NCBI RefSeq assembly: GCF_008369915.1
Contig: NZ_VSRN01000001.1
Span: forward strand, 1-64,000
Length of the DNA stretch: 64,000 nt
Source of the DNA: Dyadobacter sp. UC 10
Lineage (GTDB): Bacteria; Bacteroidota; Bacteroidia; Cytophagales; Spirosomataceae
Direction: 5' to 3'
Shown here: in pieces, positions 17,120 to 26,061 of the stretch
Layout: every line of letters begins with the position of its first letter
Numbering within the stretch: position 1 is the first letter of the stretch
Translations under genes and position numbers: made by a program
Notes under the pieces: model-generated
Database searches by the model: none
What the model saw: the letters and a program-made list of their open reading frames with translations, nothing else
What the model was told of the DNA's origin: nothing

Positions 17120-18115
17120 TCAAAACAATACCCCTTTAAACGGCGCCAGCTTTTCCGGGACTTCCTCGCTGCCCAGCATTTCTTTCAGGTCTATTTCGAT
17201 GTTACGGACGATCGTGCCAAGCGGGGTGTCGTTCAACAAGCCTTCGAATGGGTTCTCGCTGATGTCGCCAACGTATTCCATAAACATGAAGACCCAGGAG
17301 ACGATCAGATTGAACGGGATCAGCAAAAACATATACCGCTCACCAAGCTCGACAAACTGGGCCAGCAGGCCAAACGGAAGCAAGGTCATAAATACCAGAA
17401 TGAACAAGTTGGACGTAGTAGCGTACTGACGCGGAAAGGGTGTGTTTTTGATCCGTTCGCTTTTACCTTGTTCATCGTACAGCTTGGAGACAAGATCCTG
17501 CAATGCCACATGCTGATACGCGTCAATACAGCCCATGTTACGAAGCCTTCTCAGGTGCTGTGATTGGTGTTCGAGAAGCTGGGTAGGCATATTTTTCTTT
17601 CCCTTCAGCGTATCCAGCTCTTCAGCGGGCAAATGCCTGATAATCTCCGCATCGCAGATGACTTTGGCCATATTCAATGCTTCGCGCTGCCTGTTGCTCG
17701 CACGGTCCTTGTGCTCCCAGGTAGTGCGCTGCGCCATTGCGTTCCGTAACGCATATAACCACGCAATATGGCGGTAAATAATTACCCTCACTTCGGTTTC
17801 CGTTTCCGGCTGCCCGGCATTAATATCGGCGAAGCCACGGATCGCCGCGCCGAAGGAACGGCTGTGGTTCGTGATACTGCCCCAGATTTTGCGCGCCTCC
17901 CAGCTCCGGTCGTACGATTGGTTGTTTTTAAAACCAACAAAAAAAGCGGTGGCCGTACCTACCAGTGAGACAGGCAGCCAGGGTACCGCAACCCATCTCC
18001 AATCCAGGTAAACGTAGACAAAAATGGCCATTGAACCGGTAAACAAGGAGAAGAGAACCATTCTCCATGAGTAAAAATAAACGATCTGGGGCGACAGGTA
18101 GCGATTTACATACAT
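17120..18115 (-). CDS. Bestrophin-family (YneE/DUF2254-independent) anion channel protein
   Basis: Encodes 331 residues of the bacterial bestrophin family, which form pentameric inner-membrane ion channels. Characteristic blocks are 'SLVGTATAFFVGFKNNQSYDRSWEARKIWGSI' near the N-terminus (the conserved F-x-x-N-x-S-Y-x-R-W segment, here split over two stretches), the RNAM helix region, and the C-terminal 'FGLLAQFVELGERYMFLLIPFN' with 'GDISENPFEG', where the acidic/Pro-Phe motif is conserved. Four hydrophobic segments are visible. It stands alone; the segment 16973-17119 downstream contains nothing I can name. Confidence 0.88.
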   Translation of the reverse strand: MYVNRYLSPQIVYFYSWRMVLFSLFTGSMAIFVYVYLDWRWVAVPWLPVSLVGTATAFFVGFKNNQSYDRSWEARKIWGSITNHSRSFGAAIRGFADINAGQPETETEVRVIIYRHIAWLYALRNAMAQRTTWEHKDRASNRQREALNMAKVICDAEIIRHLPAEELDTLKGKKNMPTQLLEHQSQHLRRLRNMGCIDAYQHVALQDLVSKLYDEQGKSERIKNTPFPRQYATTSNLFILVFMTLLPFGLLAQFVELGERYMFLLIPFNLIVSWVFMFMEYVGDISENPFEGLLNDTPLGTIVRNIEIDLKEMLGSEEVPEKLAPFKGVLF

Positions 18116-18254
18116 AGCAATAGTGAATAGGAGAATGTGCAGGATTTAAATGCAAGATCCCGACAATTTATTCAAAGAATGCCGCAATTTTAACCCTACG
18201 CCTGCTTTTTCTCCAAAATAGCTTAGCAGATAAAGCACTGACACTTTTTACTAT

Positions 18255-19571
18255 TCATGAAAAACGCGGCATTTTGTAGCCGTTTTGGTATTCTTTGGCG
18301 ATGAGCTTATTGGCTTCCCTGTCATCAAATACACCTTTCTCCTTATCCCAGAAAATCTTCCTGCCCGTTCGGAATGCAATGTTACCCATTTGAGAAAGGA
18401 TGGCAATGTTGGCGCCAGCCTGTATCGGCGCGTTGATATCCTCCATTTTCCTGGAACGGATTACGTCAATGAAGTTTTTCGCGTGCAGGTCCAGTCCGTT
18501 GTCCATCGCTTTACGAAGTGGCACAGCCTCCATTTTCTTGCCGTCCGGAATCACCTCCCATCCTCCCCGGTCGACCACCAAAGTACCGTTATTACCCAAA
18601 AAAGCGATACCGTGCTCCCGGTTGTAAAGACCAACACCTATCCCAATCGCATGCTCCCACTGGATATTGAAATCTCCGAACTCGTAAACAGCCGTCAGCG
18701 TATCCGGCGTTTCCACTCCTGACTCCTGGTAAACAAACTGGCCGCCGGCTGCGATGATACTTTTCGGCGCATCGGCCTTCATGCCGAGCAATGCGTAATC
18801 CAGTAGATGAACGCCCCAGTCGGTCATTACGCCGCCCGCATAGTCCCAGTACCACCTAAAATTGCCGTGAAAACGGTTAGGATTAAACGGTCTTTTTGGT
18901 GCGGGGCCGAGCCAGGCATTGTAATCTACGCCCACGGGAGGATTACCGTCCGGCTTTTTGGTAAGCGGCTCGCCCCAGTTGAAATAGCCCCAGACCTTCA
19001 CCAGACGGATCTTGCCCAGTTCGCCTGAATGCACAAAATCGATAGCTTCCCTGAAATGCTGCTGACTCCTCTGCCACTGCCCCACCTGCACCACCCTGTT
19101 GTAACGCTGCTGGGCGGCTACCATCGCCCGGCATTCGGCGATCGAATTACCGATTGGCTTTTCCACATACACGTCCTTACCGGCTTCGCAGGCTTCGGCC
19201 ATCATCAGGCAATGCCAGTGGTCGGGCGAGCCGATTACGACCGCATCAATGTCCTTGTCATCCAGCAGCTTCCGGTAGTCGCTGTAAGTTTTGACTTTCA
19301 CGCCCTTTGCGGCTAGCTCGGCGGCGCGCTTGTCGAGCACATTTTTGTCCACATCACAGAGCGCCGTACAGGTCACACCCGGATTTTTCAAAACGGCATT
19401 CAGATCGTGCCAACCCATTCCATTGATACCGATTGCGCCGACGCGGATGTGATCTGCCAGAGAATAATGCCGCGGAAAGGCCGAAAGAGCCCCCGGAAAA
19501 ACCGAAGAAATACCTGCACCAGCCACCAGCGCAGATGCGTTACCAATGAATTTTCTCCTGGAATTGGCCAT
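18255..19571 (-). CDS. Gfo/Idh/MocA-family oxidoreductase with Tat signal
   Basis: Encodes 438 residues. The N-terminus carries a twin-arginine signal (SRRKFIGNASALVAGAG), so a folded, cofactor-loaded enzyme is exported to the periplasm. The Rossmann fold follows ('RVGAIGINGMGWHD'), then 'ALCDVDKNVL', 'VVIGSPDHWHCLMMAEAC' and the hallmark 'YVEKPIG' (catalytic Lys-Pro). The C-terminal domain includes 'DYAGGVMTDWGVHLLDYAL'. Proteins of this subgroup oxidise or epimerise sugars with bound NAD(P); the substrate cannot be told. It is monocistronic by spacing. Confidence 0.9.
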   Translation of the reverse strand: MANSRRKFIGNASALVAGAGISSVFPGALSAFPRHYSLADHIRVGAIGINGMGWHDLNAVLKNPGVTCTALCDVDKNVLDKRAAELAAKGVKVKTYSDYRKLLDDKDIDAVVIGSPDHWHCLMMAEACEAGKDVYVEKPIGNSIAECRAMVAAQQRYNRVVQVGQWQRSQQHFREAIDFVHSGELGKIRLVKVWGYFNWGEPLTKKPDGNPPVGVDYNAWLGPAPKRPFNPNRFHGNFRWYWDYAGGVMTDWGVHLLDYALLGMKADAPKSIIAAGGQFVYQESGVETPDTLTAVYEFGDFNIQWEHAIGIGVGLYNREHGIAFLGNNGTLVVDRGGWEVIPDGKKMEAVPLRKAMDNGLDLHAKNFIDVIRSRKMEDINAPIQAGANIAILSQMGNIAFRTGRKIFWDKEKGVFDDREANKLIAKEYQNGYKMPRFS

Positions 19572-19676
19572 AACAAACTAGGGTTTAAGGTAAACAGCTA
19601 CCTTCAAAAGAACCGTCCAGTCGATTCATACCTGTTTGTTTAAAATCGCCGGCTTCGTCCTTTAACAGTTTAGCTC

Positions 19677-20393
19677 CTACCCTTTTACAATCGTCAGCGC
19701 ATGCAGCTTCACCTCTGCTTCCCCGAGCGCTTTCCGGAATTCGGCGGCGTCGCGGAAGGAAAGCTGTTGAACTTGTCTCGTTTCGTAGTTAACCGTAATG
19801 GAATCGTGCTCGAATGGCCAGGGCGATACGACCAGCTGCTGGTTTTCTGCTTCCCACATTGTATAGCGCATCCCGTCCGGACCGTTACTGATTTCGATCC
19901 TGCGGTGCTCGGGCTGCTGCATTCCCTGGCAAATCAGTAACGACATGGCGTCGCAAAATTCAAGCAATTCGTAGCTTTCCGAAATCTCTCCCGATGTAGC
20001 CCCCGCCTGTCTGATCCACTCCTTTTCCATTTCCTTTAACCTCTTGCAGTAAGCCTTTGCCTTCGGGTCCGATGCATACAGAAAGCTGATATGCCGGCAG
20101 ATCAGCAGCGCAACATAGCGTCCCTTTTCGACGGCGCGGGCGAGCAGTCGGTTGCAGTCTTCTGCATTGAATTTATCAGATTTGAAATTTTTAGGGCCGC
20201 CATGCTCATTCAGCAAATCTTCCGATTCCAGTTCGTTGTGCACATCGTCATGCTCGGTTGTGGCTACCAGCGTTTCTACCCATCTGGCCGGTTGTTTGTC
20301 TTTCTTCCAATGCGCACAAAGTTGTCCGGCAAGCAGTCCGTGCGAGCGCTGCAGTACGATCGACCAACCTTCCTCAGTATACGTGACTATCAT
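19677..20393 (-). CDS. DUF3891 family protein
   Basis: Encodes 238 residues recognisable as DUF3891. Conserved-looking histidines and acids occur in 'VLQRSHGLLAGQLCAHW', 'TTEHDDVHNE' and 'ICRHISFLY', suggesting a helical HD-like metal site; that is inference. 'LEFCDAMSLLICQG' is a further typical block. There is no signal peptide or membrane segment. Function is unknown. It is separated from the MocA-type gene by 105 bp with no recognisable site and is not clearly part of an operon. Confidence 0.8.
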   Translation of the reverse strand: MIVTYTEEGWSIVLQRSHGLLAGQLCAHWKKDKQPARWVETLVATTEHDDVHNELESEDLLNEHGGPKNFKSDKFNAEDCNRLLARAVEKGRYVALLICRHISFLYASDPKAKAYCKRLKEMEKEWIRQAGATSGEISESYELLEFCDAMSLLICQGMQQPEHRRIEISNGPDGMRYTMWEAENQQLVVSPWPFEHDSITVNYETRQVQQLSFRDAAEFRKALGEAEVKLHALTIVKG

Positions 20394-20589
20394 TTGTTCA
20401 TCTGATTAAATGGTCTTTCAATCAATAAAATTAATGTGCCTGCCACCATCATGATCTGCTTTGAAATATCCTGCAAATAATCGAACATATAGCACGGTTT
20501 GTCCGCATGCAATGCTCACCTTTACAGTGGGTACTCCAATCCCGCTCATCACCCGGTTCTTAATTATTCATTCAAACTTCTTCAACACC

Positions 20590-20769
20590 ATGAGAGAGAT
20601 CAGTTCAGAGACTAAATTCACCGACGGGCAGACCGTTTTTGTTAAATCAAATCCTGGCCGCAAAGTGACCATCAGAAGGTACTATAAAAGGATATACTAT
20701 TGCCGGCCGGCAGAAGGCGGTGACGAGGAGTTTGCTTTTTTTGCAGATGAGATTTCCGCTGTGCTTTAA
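20590..20769 (+). CDS. 59-residue SH3-like small protein
   Basis: The frame is open from 20461, but I take ATG 20590 because the part before it looks non-coding. The protein (MREISSETKFTDGQTVFVKS ... FFADEISAVL) is short beta strands with 'DGQTVFVKSNPGRKVTIRRYY', resembling small SH3-like DUF2158-type proteins. It is basic in the middle and acidic at the end. Function is unknown. Segment 20394-20589 before it holds nothing else I can support. Confidence 0.5.
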   Translation: MREISSETKFTDGQTVFVKSNPGRKVTIRRYYKRIYYCRPAEGGDEEFAFFADEISAVL

Positions 20770-20804
20770 GCGAACAATGCGCTTGTGTGTCCCTGTCAAA
20801 ATAA

Positions 20805-20833
20805 AAGCCATCAATGGAATTCATTGATGGCTT
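20805..20833 (-). terminator. Intrinsic terminator, 12-bp perfect stem
   Basis: AAGCCATCAATG (20805-20816) pairs perfectly with 20822-20833 across a 5-base loop. On the minus strand the stem is followed by TTTATTTTGA, a U-rich tail, so it ends transcription of the 37-residue minus-strand gene at 20864-20977. As it also lies 35 bp past the plus-strand gene at 20590-20769, it may act on both. Confidence 0.75.
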
Positions 20834-20863
20834 CTCACGAAAAGAATATTTAAAATTTCCACC

Positions 20864-20977
20864 TCATTCACCTGCGGATTTAGTGTCCCTTTTTTCTTTT
20901 TTGTCGGCTCTTTTCTCTTTGAGATTTTTCCCGGCCTTTTTCTTGTCACCTTTCTGCGCACCCTTTTCTTTTGACAT
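20864..20977 (-). CDS. 37-residue lysine-rich small protein
   Basis: A short frame encoding MSKEKGAQKGDKKKAGKNLK and continuing to a stop after '...DTKSAGE', 37 residues in all, with about 14 lysines and no hydrophobic core. It has an ATG start, a stop, and a strong terminator 30 bp downstream in the right direction, which is why I call it despite its size. It is probably disordered and could bind nucleic acid or be a stress-type peptide; that is a guess. Confidence 0.55.
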   Translation of the reverse strand: MSKEKGAQKGDKKKAGKNLKEKRADKKEKRDTKSAGE

Positions 20978-21145
20978 ATATTTTCGATTTATTGTAAGAT
21001 AGGCCTTTTACACAGACATTCAAGCAATTAAATCACCGGTATGAATTAAAGTTAATTTAAACACTTTCCATTCGCCGCCCCAGGGTCCCGGGACTATAAG
21101 TGTCAAATAATAAGGGTACCTTAGAAGAAATCAATCCGTGAGGTT

Positions 21146-23389
21146 ATGAAGATTTCGTTTATAGGGACATTCCCGCCAAGGGAATGCGGAATTGGGACTT
21201 TTACAAAAAACCTGTTCGATTCGATGCTTGCCTCGCCAGGCACAGATGTTTCGAACCAGGGTATTGTGGTAGCGATCGATGATAACGCCCAACGCTATGA
21301 TTACCCAAAGGAAGTGAAACTGACGATCCGGCAGGAAGAACAGGCCGATTATCTGGAAGCAGCCAATTTTATCAATATCAGTGGCGCCGACGTGTGTATC
21401 CTCGAACACGAGTTCGGGATTTTTGGCGGGCAAAATGGCATTTACATTTTGCCTTTGCTGTACAGGCTCAAAATCCCTTTGATTGTTACACTGCATACTG
21501 TCCTCAAAAACCCTTCCTACAATGAGCGCGCTGTATTGACAGAGATTTGCAAGATCGCGCAGTCTGTTGTGGTCATGAGCCAGACAGCTGTCGATATGCT
21601 TATCGCCGAATACAGTGTGCCCGAACAAAAGATCGCACAAATCGCCCACGGTGTTCCGGATATTCAGTTCGATCAGCTTCTGGCGAAAAAAGAATTCAAG
21701 CTTTCTTCCAAACACGTACTGCTCACATTTGGCTTTATCGGCAGAAATAAAGGCATAGAAACCGTTTTGAAAGCGCTTCCTTCCGTTGTTTCAAAATATC
21801 CGAACCTGGTGTACATCGTGCTGGGCAAGACGCACCCGAACGTGATCCGGCATTCGGGCGAGGAATACCGGATCTATTTAATGGGGCTGGTAAAAAAGCT
21901 GGGCATCGAAAAACATGTCATTTTTTTGAATGAATTTATAGATCAGTCCGAGCTCTTCAAATATTTGTCGGCTTCGGATATCTATATTACCCCCTACACA
22001 AATGAGGCGCAGATCACCAGCGGGACACTATCTTATGCGATTGGCGCGGGTTCGGCAGTCATATCGACACCTTACTGGCACGCCGCAGAACTGCTTTCAG
22101 AAGGCAGGGGCAGGCTCTTTGGCTTCAACGACGCAGAAGCATTGAGTGAAGTTTTCCTTGATTTGCTGGACCATCCGCAGGTCATGCAGGATATGCGCAA
22201 GAAAGCCTATGATTACGGACGTGAAATTACCTGGCCCAAGATAGGTGAAAAATATACACAACTGGCCGCCAGGATCGTAGCTGAGCAGCCTGATGAGCTG
22301 GTCGGAAAGGAAATGATCCTGGACCTGCTGGCCCTGCCGCCATTTCTGCTCGACCATGTGCAGCGGCTCACCGACGATACCGGTATTATCCAGCATGCCA
22401 AATATGGTATTCCCAATTTAAAGGAAGGTTACTGCCTGGACGATAATGCGCGGGCGCTCCTGATGGTACTGATGACCTACAAACGGAACAAGCACCCGCT
22501 GGCCCTGAAACTTTCGCCAACTTACCTGAGCTACATTAACTATATGCAGAATCCGGACGGATCGTTCCGGAACTTCCTCAGTTTCAACAGGAACTTTCTT
22601 GACGAAGTGGGCTCCGAAGATTCTTTCGGAAGGGCGATCTGGTCGCTGGGATATTTGCTGGGCAATGCACCCAACGATGCCTATTACCAGACGGCCCGCG
22701 AAATCTTCTCCGACGCCTCGCCTAATTTCACAAAGCTCAAATCGATCAGAAGTATTGCCAATACGATCGTGGGAGTCTGCCATTACCTGAAAAGTAATCC
22801 TTCCGATGAGGGCATGAAAGAAGTATTAAAGCAATTGACGAACCGGCTTGTCGGAGACTATGAGCTCAACCGTACCGACGACTGGCATTGGTTTGAGTCG
22901 CTGCTGGCTTATGACAATGCTTTTCTGCCACTTGCACTGCTGCATGCGGCCGAGTTCCTGAATGATGAAAACGTAGAGCGGATTGGATTTGAAAGCATGA
23001 AATTTCTGTCGGATATCACTTTGCGAGATGGTTATCTTTCTATTGTAGGTAATGAAAAATGGTACAAAAAAGATGGAGAAAACTCGATGTTCGCTCAGCA
23101 GCCGCTGGACGCGCTCGCGATGGTACTGATGTTTCACCAGGCATTTCAGCTTACAAAAGACCAGGCTTATATCCGGCAGCTCTACACTTGTTTCATGTGG
23201 TTTTTGGGTGAAAACGATCTACGGATCAGTTTATATGATTTCGAAACAAAAGGCTGCTGCGACGGGCTGGAAAGTTATGGGGTCAACCGCAACCAGGGCG
23301 CGGAGAGTACGCTGGCATACCTGATTTCCCACCTCAGCGTGCTGGAAGCATTCGAGGAAGTATCCAATCTGGAAGCCAGCCTGGTATGA
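21146..23389 (+). CDS. GT4 glycosyltransferase fused to an alpha/alpha-barrel-like domain
   Basis: Encodes 747 residues. Residues 1-375 are a GT-B glycosyltransferase of family 4: 'FIGTFPPRECGIGTFTKNL' (acceptor-side glycine loop), 'TFGFIGRNKGIETVLKAL' and 'SDIYITPYTNEAQITSGTLSYAIGAGSAVI' (nucleotide-sugar site). Residues about 400-740 are helical hairpins with 'YCLDDNARALLMVLMTY', 'FGRAIWSLGYLLG', 'WHWFESLLAYDNAFLPLALL' and 'GAESTLAYLISHL', as in six-hairpin glycosidase-like domains. No signal or membrane segment, so it is cytosolic. The next gene is a second GT4, overlapped by four bases, and a GH130 gene converges on the pair. Confidence 0.88.
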   Translation: MKISFIGTFPPRECGIGTFTKNLFDSMLASPGTDVSNQGIVVAIDDNAQRYDYPKEVKLTIRQEEQADYLEAANFINISGADVCILEHEFGIFGGQNGIYILPLLYRLKIPLIVTLHTVLKNPSYNERAVLTEICKIAQSVVVMSQTAVDMLIAEYSVPEQKIAQIAHGVPDIQFDQLLAKKEFKLSSKHVLLTFGFIGRNKGIETVLKALPSVVSKYPNLVYIVLGKTHPNVIRHSGEEYRIYLMGLVKKLGIEKHVIFLNEFIDQSELFKYLSASDIYITPYTNEAQITSGTLSYAIGAGSAVISTPYWHAAELLSEGRGRLFGFNDAEALSEVFLDLLDHPQVMQDMRKKAYDYGREITWPKIGEKYTQLAARIVAEQPDELVGKEMILDLLALPPFLLDHVQRLTDDTGIIQHAKYGIPNLKEGYCLDDNARALLMVLMTYKRNKHPLALKLSPTYLSYINYMQNPDGSFRNFLSFNRNFLDEVGSEDSFGRAIWSLGYLLGNAPNDAYYQTAREIFSDASPNFTKLKSIRSIANTIVGVCHYLKSNPSDEGMKEVLKQLTNRLVGDYELNRTDDWHWFESLLAYDNAFLPLALLHAAEFLNDENVERIGFESMKFLSDITLRDGYLSIVGNEKWYKKDGENSMFAQQPLDALAMVLMFHQAFQLTKDQAYIRQLYTCFMWFLGENDLRISLYDFETKGCCDGLESYGVNRNQGAESTLAYLISHLSVLEAFEEVSNLEASLV

Positions 23390-24396
23390 AAGTGGCCATA
23401 CTGGCGTCGGTTGCCTGGCGCACACCACCCCGAAAATACGGCCCCTGGGAGCAGGTAGCGTACGACCTGACGGAGGGTTTGCATGCCCGTGGCATTGAAG
23501 TAACCCTTTTCGCAACCTCGGATTCGTTGACAAATGCGAAACTGGAGTCAGCCTGTGCAACTCCCTACGCGGAGGATGAAACGGTGGACGCCAAAGTAGC
23601 GGAATGCCTGCATATCAGCCATTTAATGGAAAATGCGGGACAGTTTGACCTGATACACAATCATTTCGACTTCCTGCCCCTCACCTATTCAAGGCTGATC
23701 CAAACGCCGCTATTGACAACCATTCACGGTTTTTCCTCGCAAAAGATCAAAGAAGTTTACCGAAAATATAACGGGCATACGGGCTACGTCTCCATCAGTG
23801 ATTCCGATCGGGATCCGGAGCTGGATTACCTGGCTACGGTATACAATGGTATTGACGCAGATGCATTTCCTTTTGTAGAAGAACCCGGCGACTACCTGCT
23901 GTTTTTCGGGAGGATACACCCTGATAAGGGAACCCGGGAGGCCATTCAGATCGCTTTGAACTGCGGCCGGAAGCTTATGATTGCAGGATTGATACAGGAC
24001 AATGCTTACTTTGAAAACGAGGTAAAACCGTACATCGACGACAAACAGATATGCTATTGCGGCAACGTCGGCCCCGGGGAGAAGCAGGTATTGCTGGGAA
24101 AAGCATTTGCCCTGCTGCATCCGGTGAAATTTGAAGAGCCTTTCGGATTGAGCGTGGCCGAATCGATGTTTTGCGGCACGCCCGTGATCGCATTCCGACG
24201 CGGCTCCATGCCCGAACTGCTGCTTGACGGGAAAAGCGGATTTCTGGTTAGCAACGTAGAGGAGGCCGTCGACGCAGTTGCACATATTCCCCGGATCAGC
24301 AGAGCCTTCTGCCGGCAATGGGCTGCCTCCAAATTCTCCAGAGAAAAGATGGTTGAAGGATACGAAGCTGTCTACAACAAGATGCTAAACCGCTGA
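23386..24396 (+). CDS. GT4 family glycosyltransferase
   Basis: Encodes 336 residues. It has the GT4 N-terminal region 'WRTPPRKYGPWEQVAYDLTEGL', the central 'LLFFGRIHPDKGTREAIQIA' and the E-x7-E nucleotide-sugar motif 'EEPFGLSVAESMFCGTPVIAF'. It is cytosolic and translationally coupled to the upstream two-domain glycosyltransferase (ATGA overlap). The donor is probably a nucleotide sugar such as GDP-mannose, inferred only from the neighbouring GH130 gene. Its last 12 bases overlap the convergent gene. Confidence 0.9.
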   Translation: MKVAILASVAWRTPPRKYGPWEQVAYDLTEGLHARGIEVTLFATSDSLTNAKLESACATPYAEDETVDAKVAECLHISHLMENAGQFDLIHNHFDFLPLTYSRLIQTPLLTTIHGFSSQKIKEVYRKYNGHTGYVSISDSDRDPELDYLATVYNGIDADAFPFVEEPGDYLLFFGRIHPDKGTREAIQIALNCGRKLMIAGLIQDNAYFENEVKPYIDDKQICYCGNVGPGEKQVLLGKAFALLHPVKFEEPFGLSVAESMFCGTPVIAFRRGSMPELLLDGKSGFLVSNVEEAVDAVAHIPRISRAFCRQWAASKFSREKMVEGYEAVYNKMLNR

Positions 24397-25866
24397 AACG
24401 CGGCTGTTGGTAAGCTCTTTCAGCAACTCGGCCAGATCAACTACCGCATAGGTGGAGGCATAATCGGACATGGCGTAAGGAATGATCAGGCTTCCGTTGT
24501 GAATAAGTGCCCCGCAGGAGTACACGACGTTGGGTACATAACCTTCCCGTTCCTTACGGTTTGGCATCAGCAGCGGCTGCGAGAGCCGGCCGATTTCATT
24601 CCGGGGGTTGTTGAGTTCAAAAAGCGACGCGCCCAGGACATATTCCCGCATAGGGCCAACCCCGTGCGTCAGCACCAGCCAGCCCGCTTCTGTTTCAAGC
24701 GGCGAGCCACAATTTCCGATCTGGACAAATTCCCAGGGATATTTGGGCGACTGGATCATCTCAGCGTCCCGCCATATGTTGATATTATCGGAAAAAGCAA
24801 TGTAATTATTCACCCCGTCGATCCGGCAGAGCATCGCATATTTGCCATTGATCTTTCTGGGAAAAAGCGCCATTCCTTTATTTTGCGCTATTTCTCCGTG
24901 GATCGGCAGCACCTTAAAGTGATAAAAATCCCTGGTCATCAATAATTTAGGCAAGATCGACATGCCGTCATACGCAGTGTAAGTTGCGTAGTAGATCGCT
25001 TCATCTTTTTCTGATGTGAATTGGACGAATCTGGCATCCTCAATCCCGCGCTTTTCTGTATCCGCTATCGGAAAGATCACGCGCTCGGAAATATCCGTAT
25101 CCAGGGAAAAGTCCATTTCATAGTGAGAAGAGGCCAGCCACATGATTTCGCGCAGCAAAACCTGACCAGGCTGGTCCATTTCGACTTCCTTACGGGTTTC
25201 ATCCACATAACGTTTCAGTTCTTCGTAGGTAAATGTCTCCGTCAGTTTCCCTGCAATGACTGGATACGCAGCATTTTCCATGTTATGCATTTCACCTAAT
25301 TTGGCCAGAAAGGTCTTTTTCTTATAAACGTGGTTTCTGACATGCTCCGGTGCGTCCAGCATTCGTCCGGGAGGTTCTACAATAATCGCACTGTTCTGGT
25401 CGATGATGGCCGACCTGAATACGATGGATGAAATATGTCCCTCACCAGTCGCGCGGAAGCTGAGGATAACCCTTTTTTCACCAAAACCAAGACGGGACTG
25501 ATCAGGATCTGCGACAATAGAAGGATTGAAAAATGCCGCTGCCTCAATCGAATATTCCATCGTAAAATAGGACCCGATCAACATTTTCTGAGTGGTGTTC
25601 AGCGAATGCGGCTCTATCTCCATTTCATGCAGCACGTGCGCCAGTTTCTGGAAGTGCTTTTCAAATATGCGCAGGATATTCCGGTGGCGTTTGGCATATT
25701 TCCGGAACACATTACTAAGCTCCTGGTGCTGTTCCTGCCCGGAAAGTGCCAGGATTCTGGTGATCAGCAGGCGGGCGCGCTCTTCGCTGCTAAATAAAAA
25801 CCGGGCAATGACCCGACTCGAATCGGGCTGAAAGACAATGTCCTTCCGTATGATGTGTATTGACAT
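24385..25866 (-). CDS. GH130 family phosphorylase/hydrolase (mannoside-active family)
   Basis: Encodes 493 residues. I start at ATG 25866 (MSIHIIRKDIVFQPDSSRVI); an ATG 18 bases earlier is possible. About 120 N-terminal residues are helical ('SEERARLLITRILALSG', 'YAKRHRNILRIFEKHF'), and a five-bladed propeller follows. The GH130 signature is 'RGIEDARFVQF ... YYATYTAYDG' (catalytic Asp in EDAR; the usual EDPR has Ala for Pro here), with 'KGMALFPRKINGKYAMLCRID' and 'GVGPMREYVLGASLF'. GH130 enzymes phosphorolyse or hydrolyse beta-mannosides. There is no signal peptide, so it acts inside the cell, facing the two convergent GT4 genes. Confidence 0.88.
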   Translation of the reverse strand: MSIHIIRKDIVFQPDSSRVIARFLFSSEERARLLITRILALSGQEQHQELSNVFRKYAKRHRNILRIFEKHFQKLAHVLHEMEIEPHSLNTTQKMLIGSYFTMEYSIEAAAFFNPSIVADPDQSRLGFGEKRVILSFRATGEGHISSIVFRSAIIDQNSAIIVEPPGRMLDAPEHVRNHVYKKKTFLAKLGEMHNMENAAYPVIAGKLTETFTYEELKRYVDETRKEVEMDQPGQVLLREIMWLASSHYEMDFSLDTDISERVIFPIADTEKRGIEDARFVQFTSEKDEAIYYATYTAYDGMSILPKLLMTRDFYHFKVLPIHGEIAQNKGMALFPRKINGKYAMLCRIDGVNNYIAFSDNINIWRDAEMIQSPKYPWEFVQIGNCGSPLETEAGWLVLTHGVGPMREYVLGASLFELNNPRNEIGRLSQPLLMPNRKEREGYVPNVVYSCGALIHNGSLIIPYAMSDYASTYAVVDLAELLKELTNSRVSAV

Positions 25867-26061
25867 TTTCGCAATTTCCGACAAGATGAACTATTAATCC
25901 CGGATTTGAGCCATAACCACCGTAATGATCTGCTTTAAAATAATTCAGTCATTAAATAGGACAAAGCAAGAGGGTAACGCGATCTTGATAATTTGATAAT
26001 ATTCCCCTCACGCCCTGGTAACATTAGTCAGTGATTTTTGCGGATTACTAAAATCAGGCCG

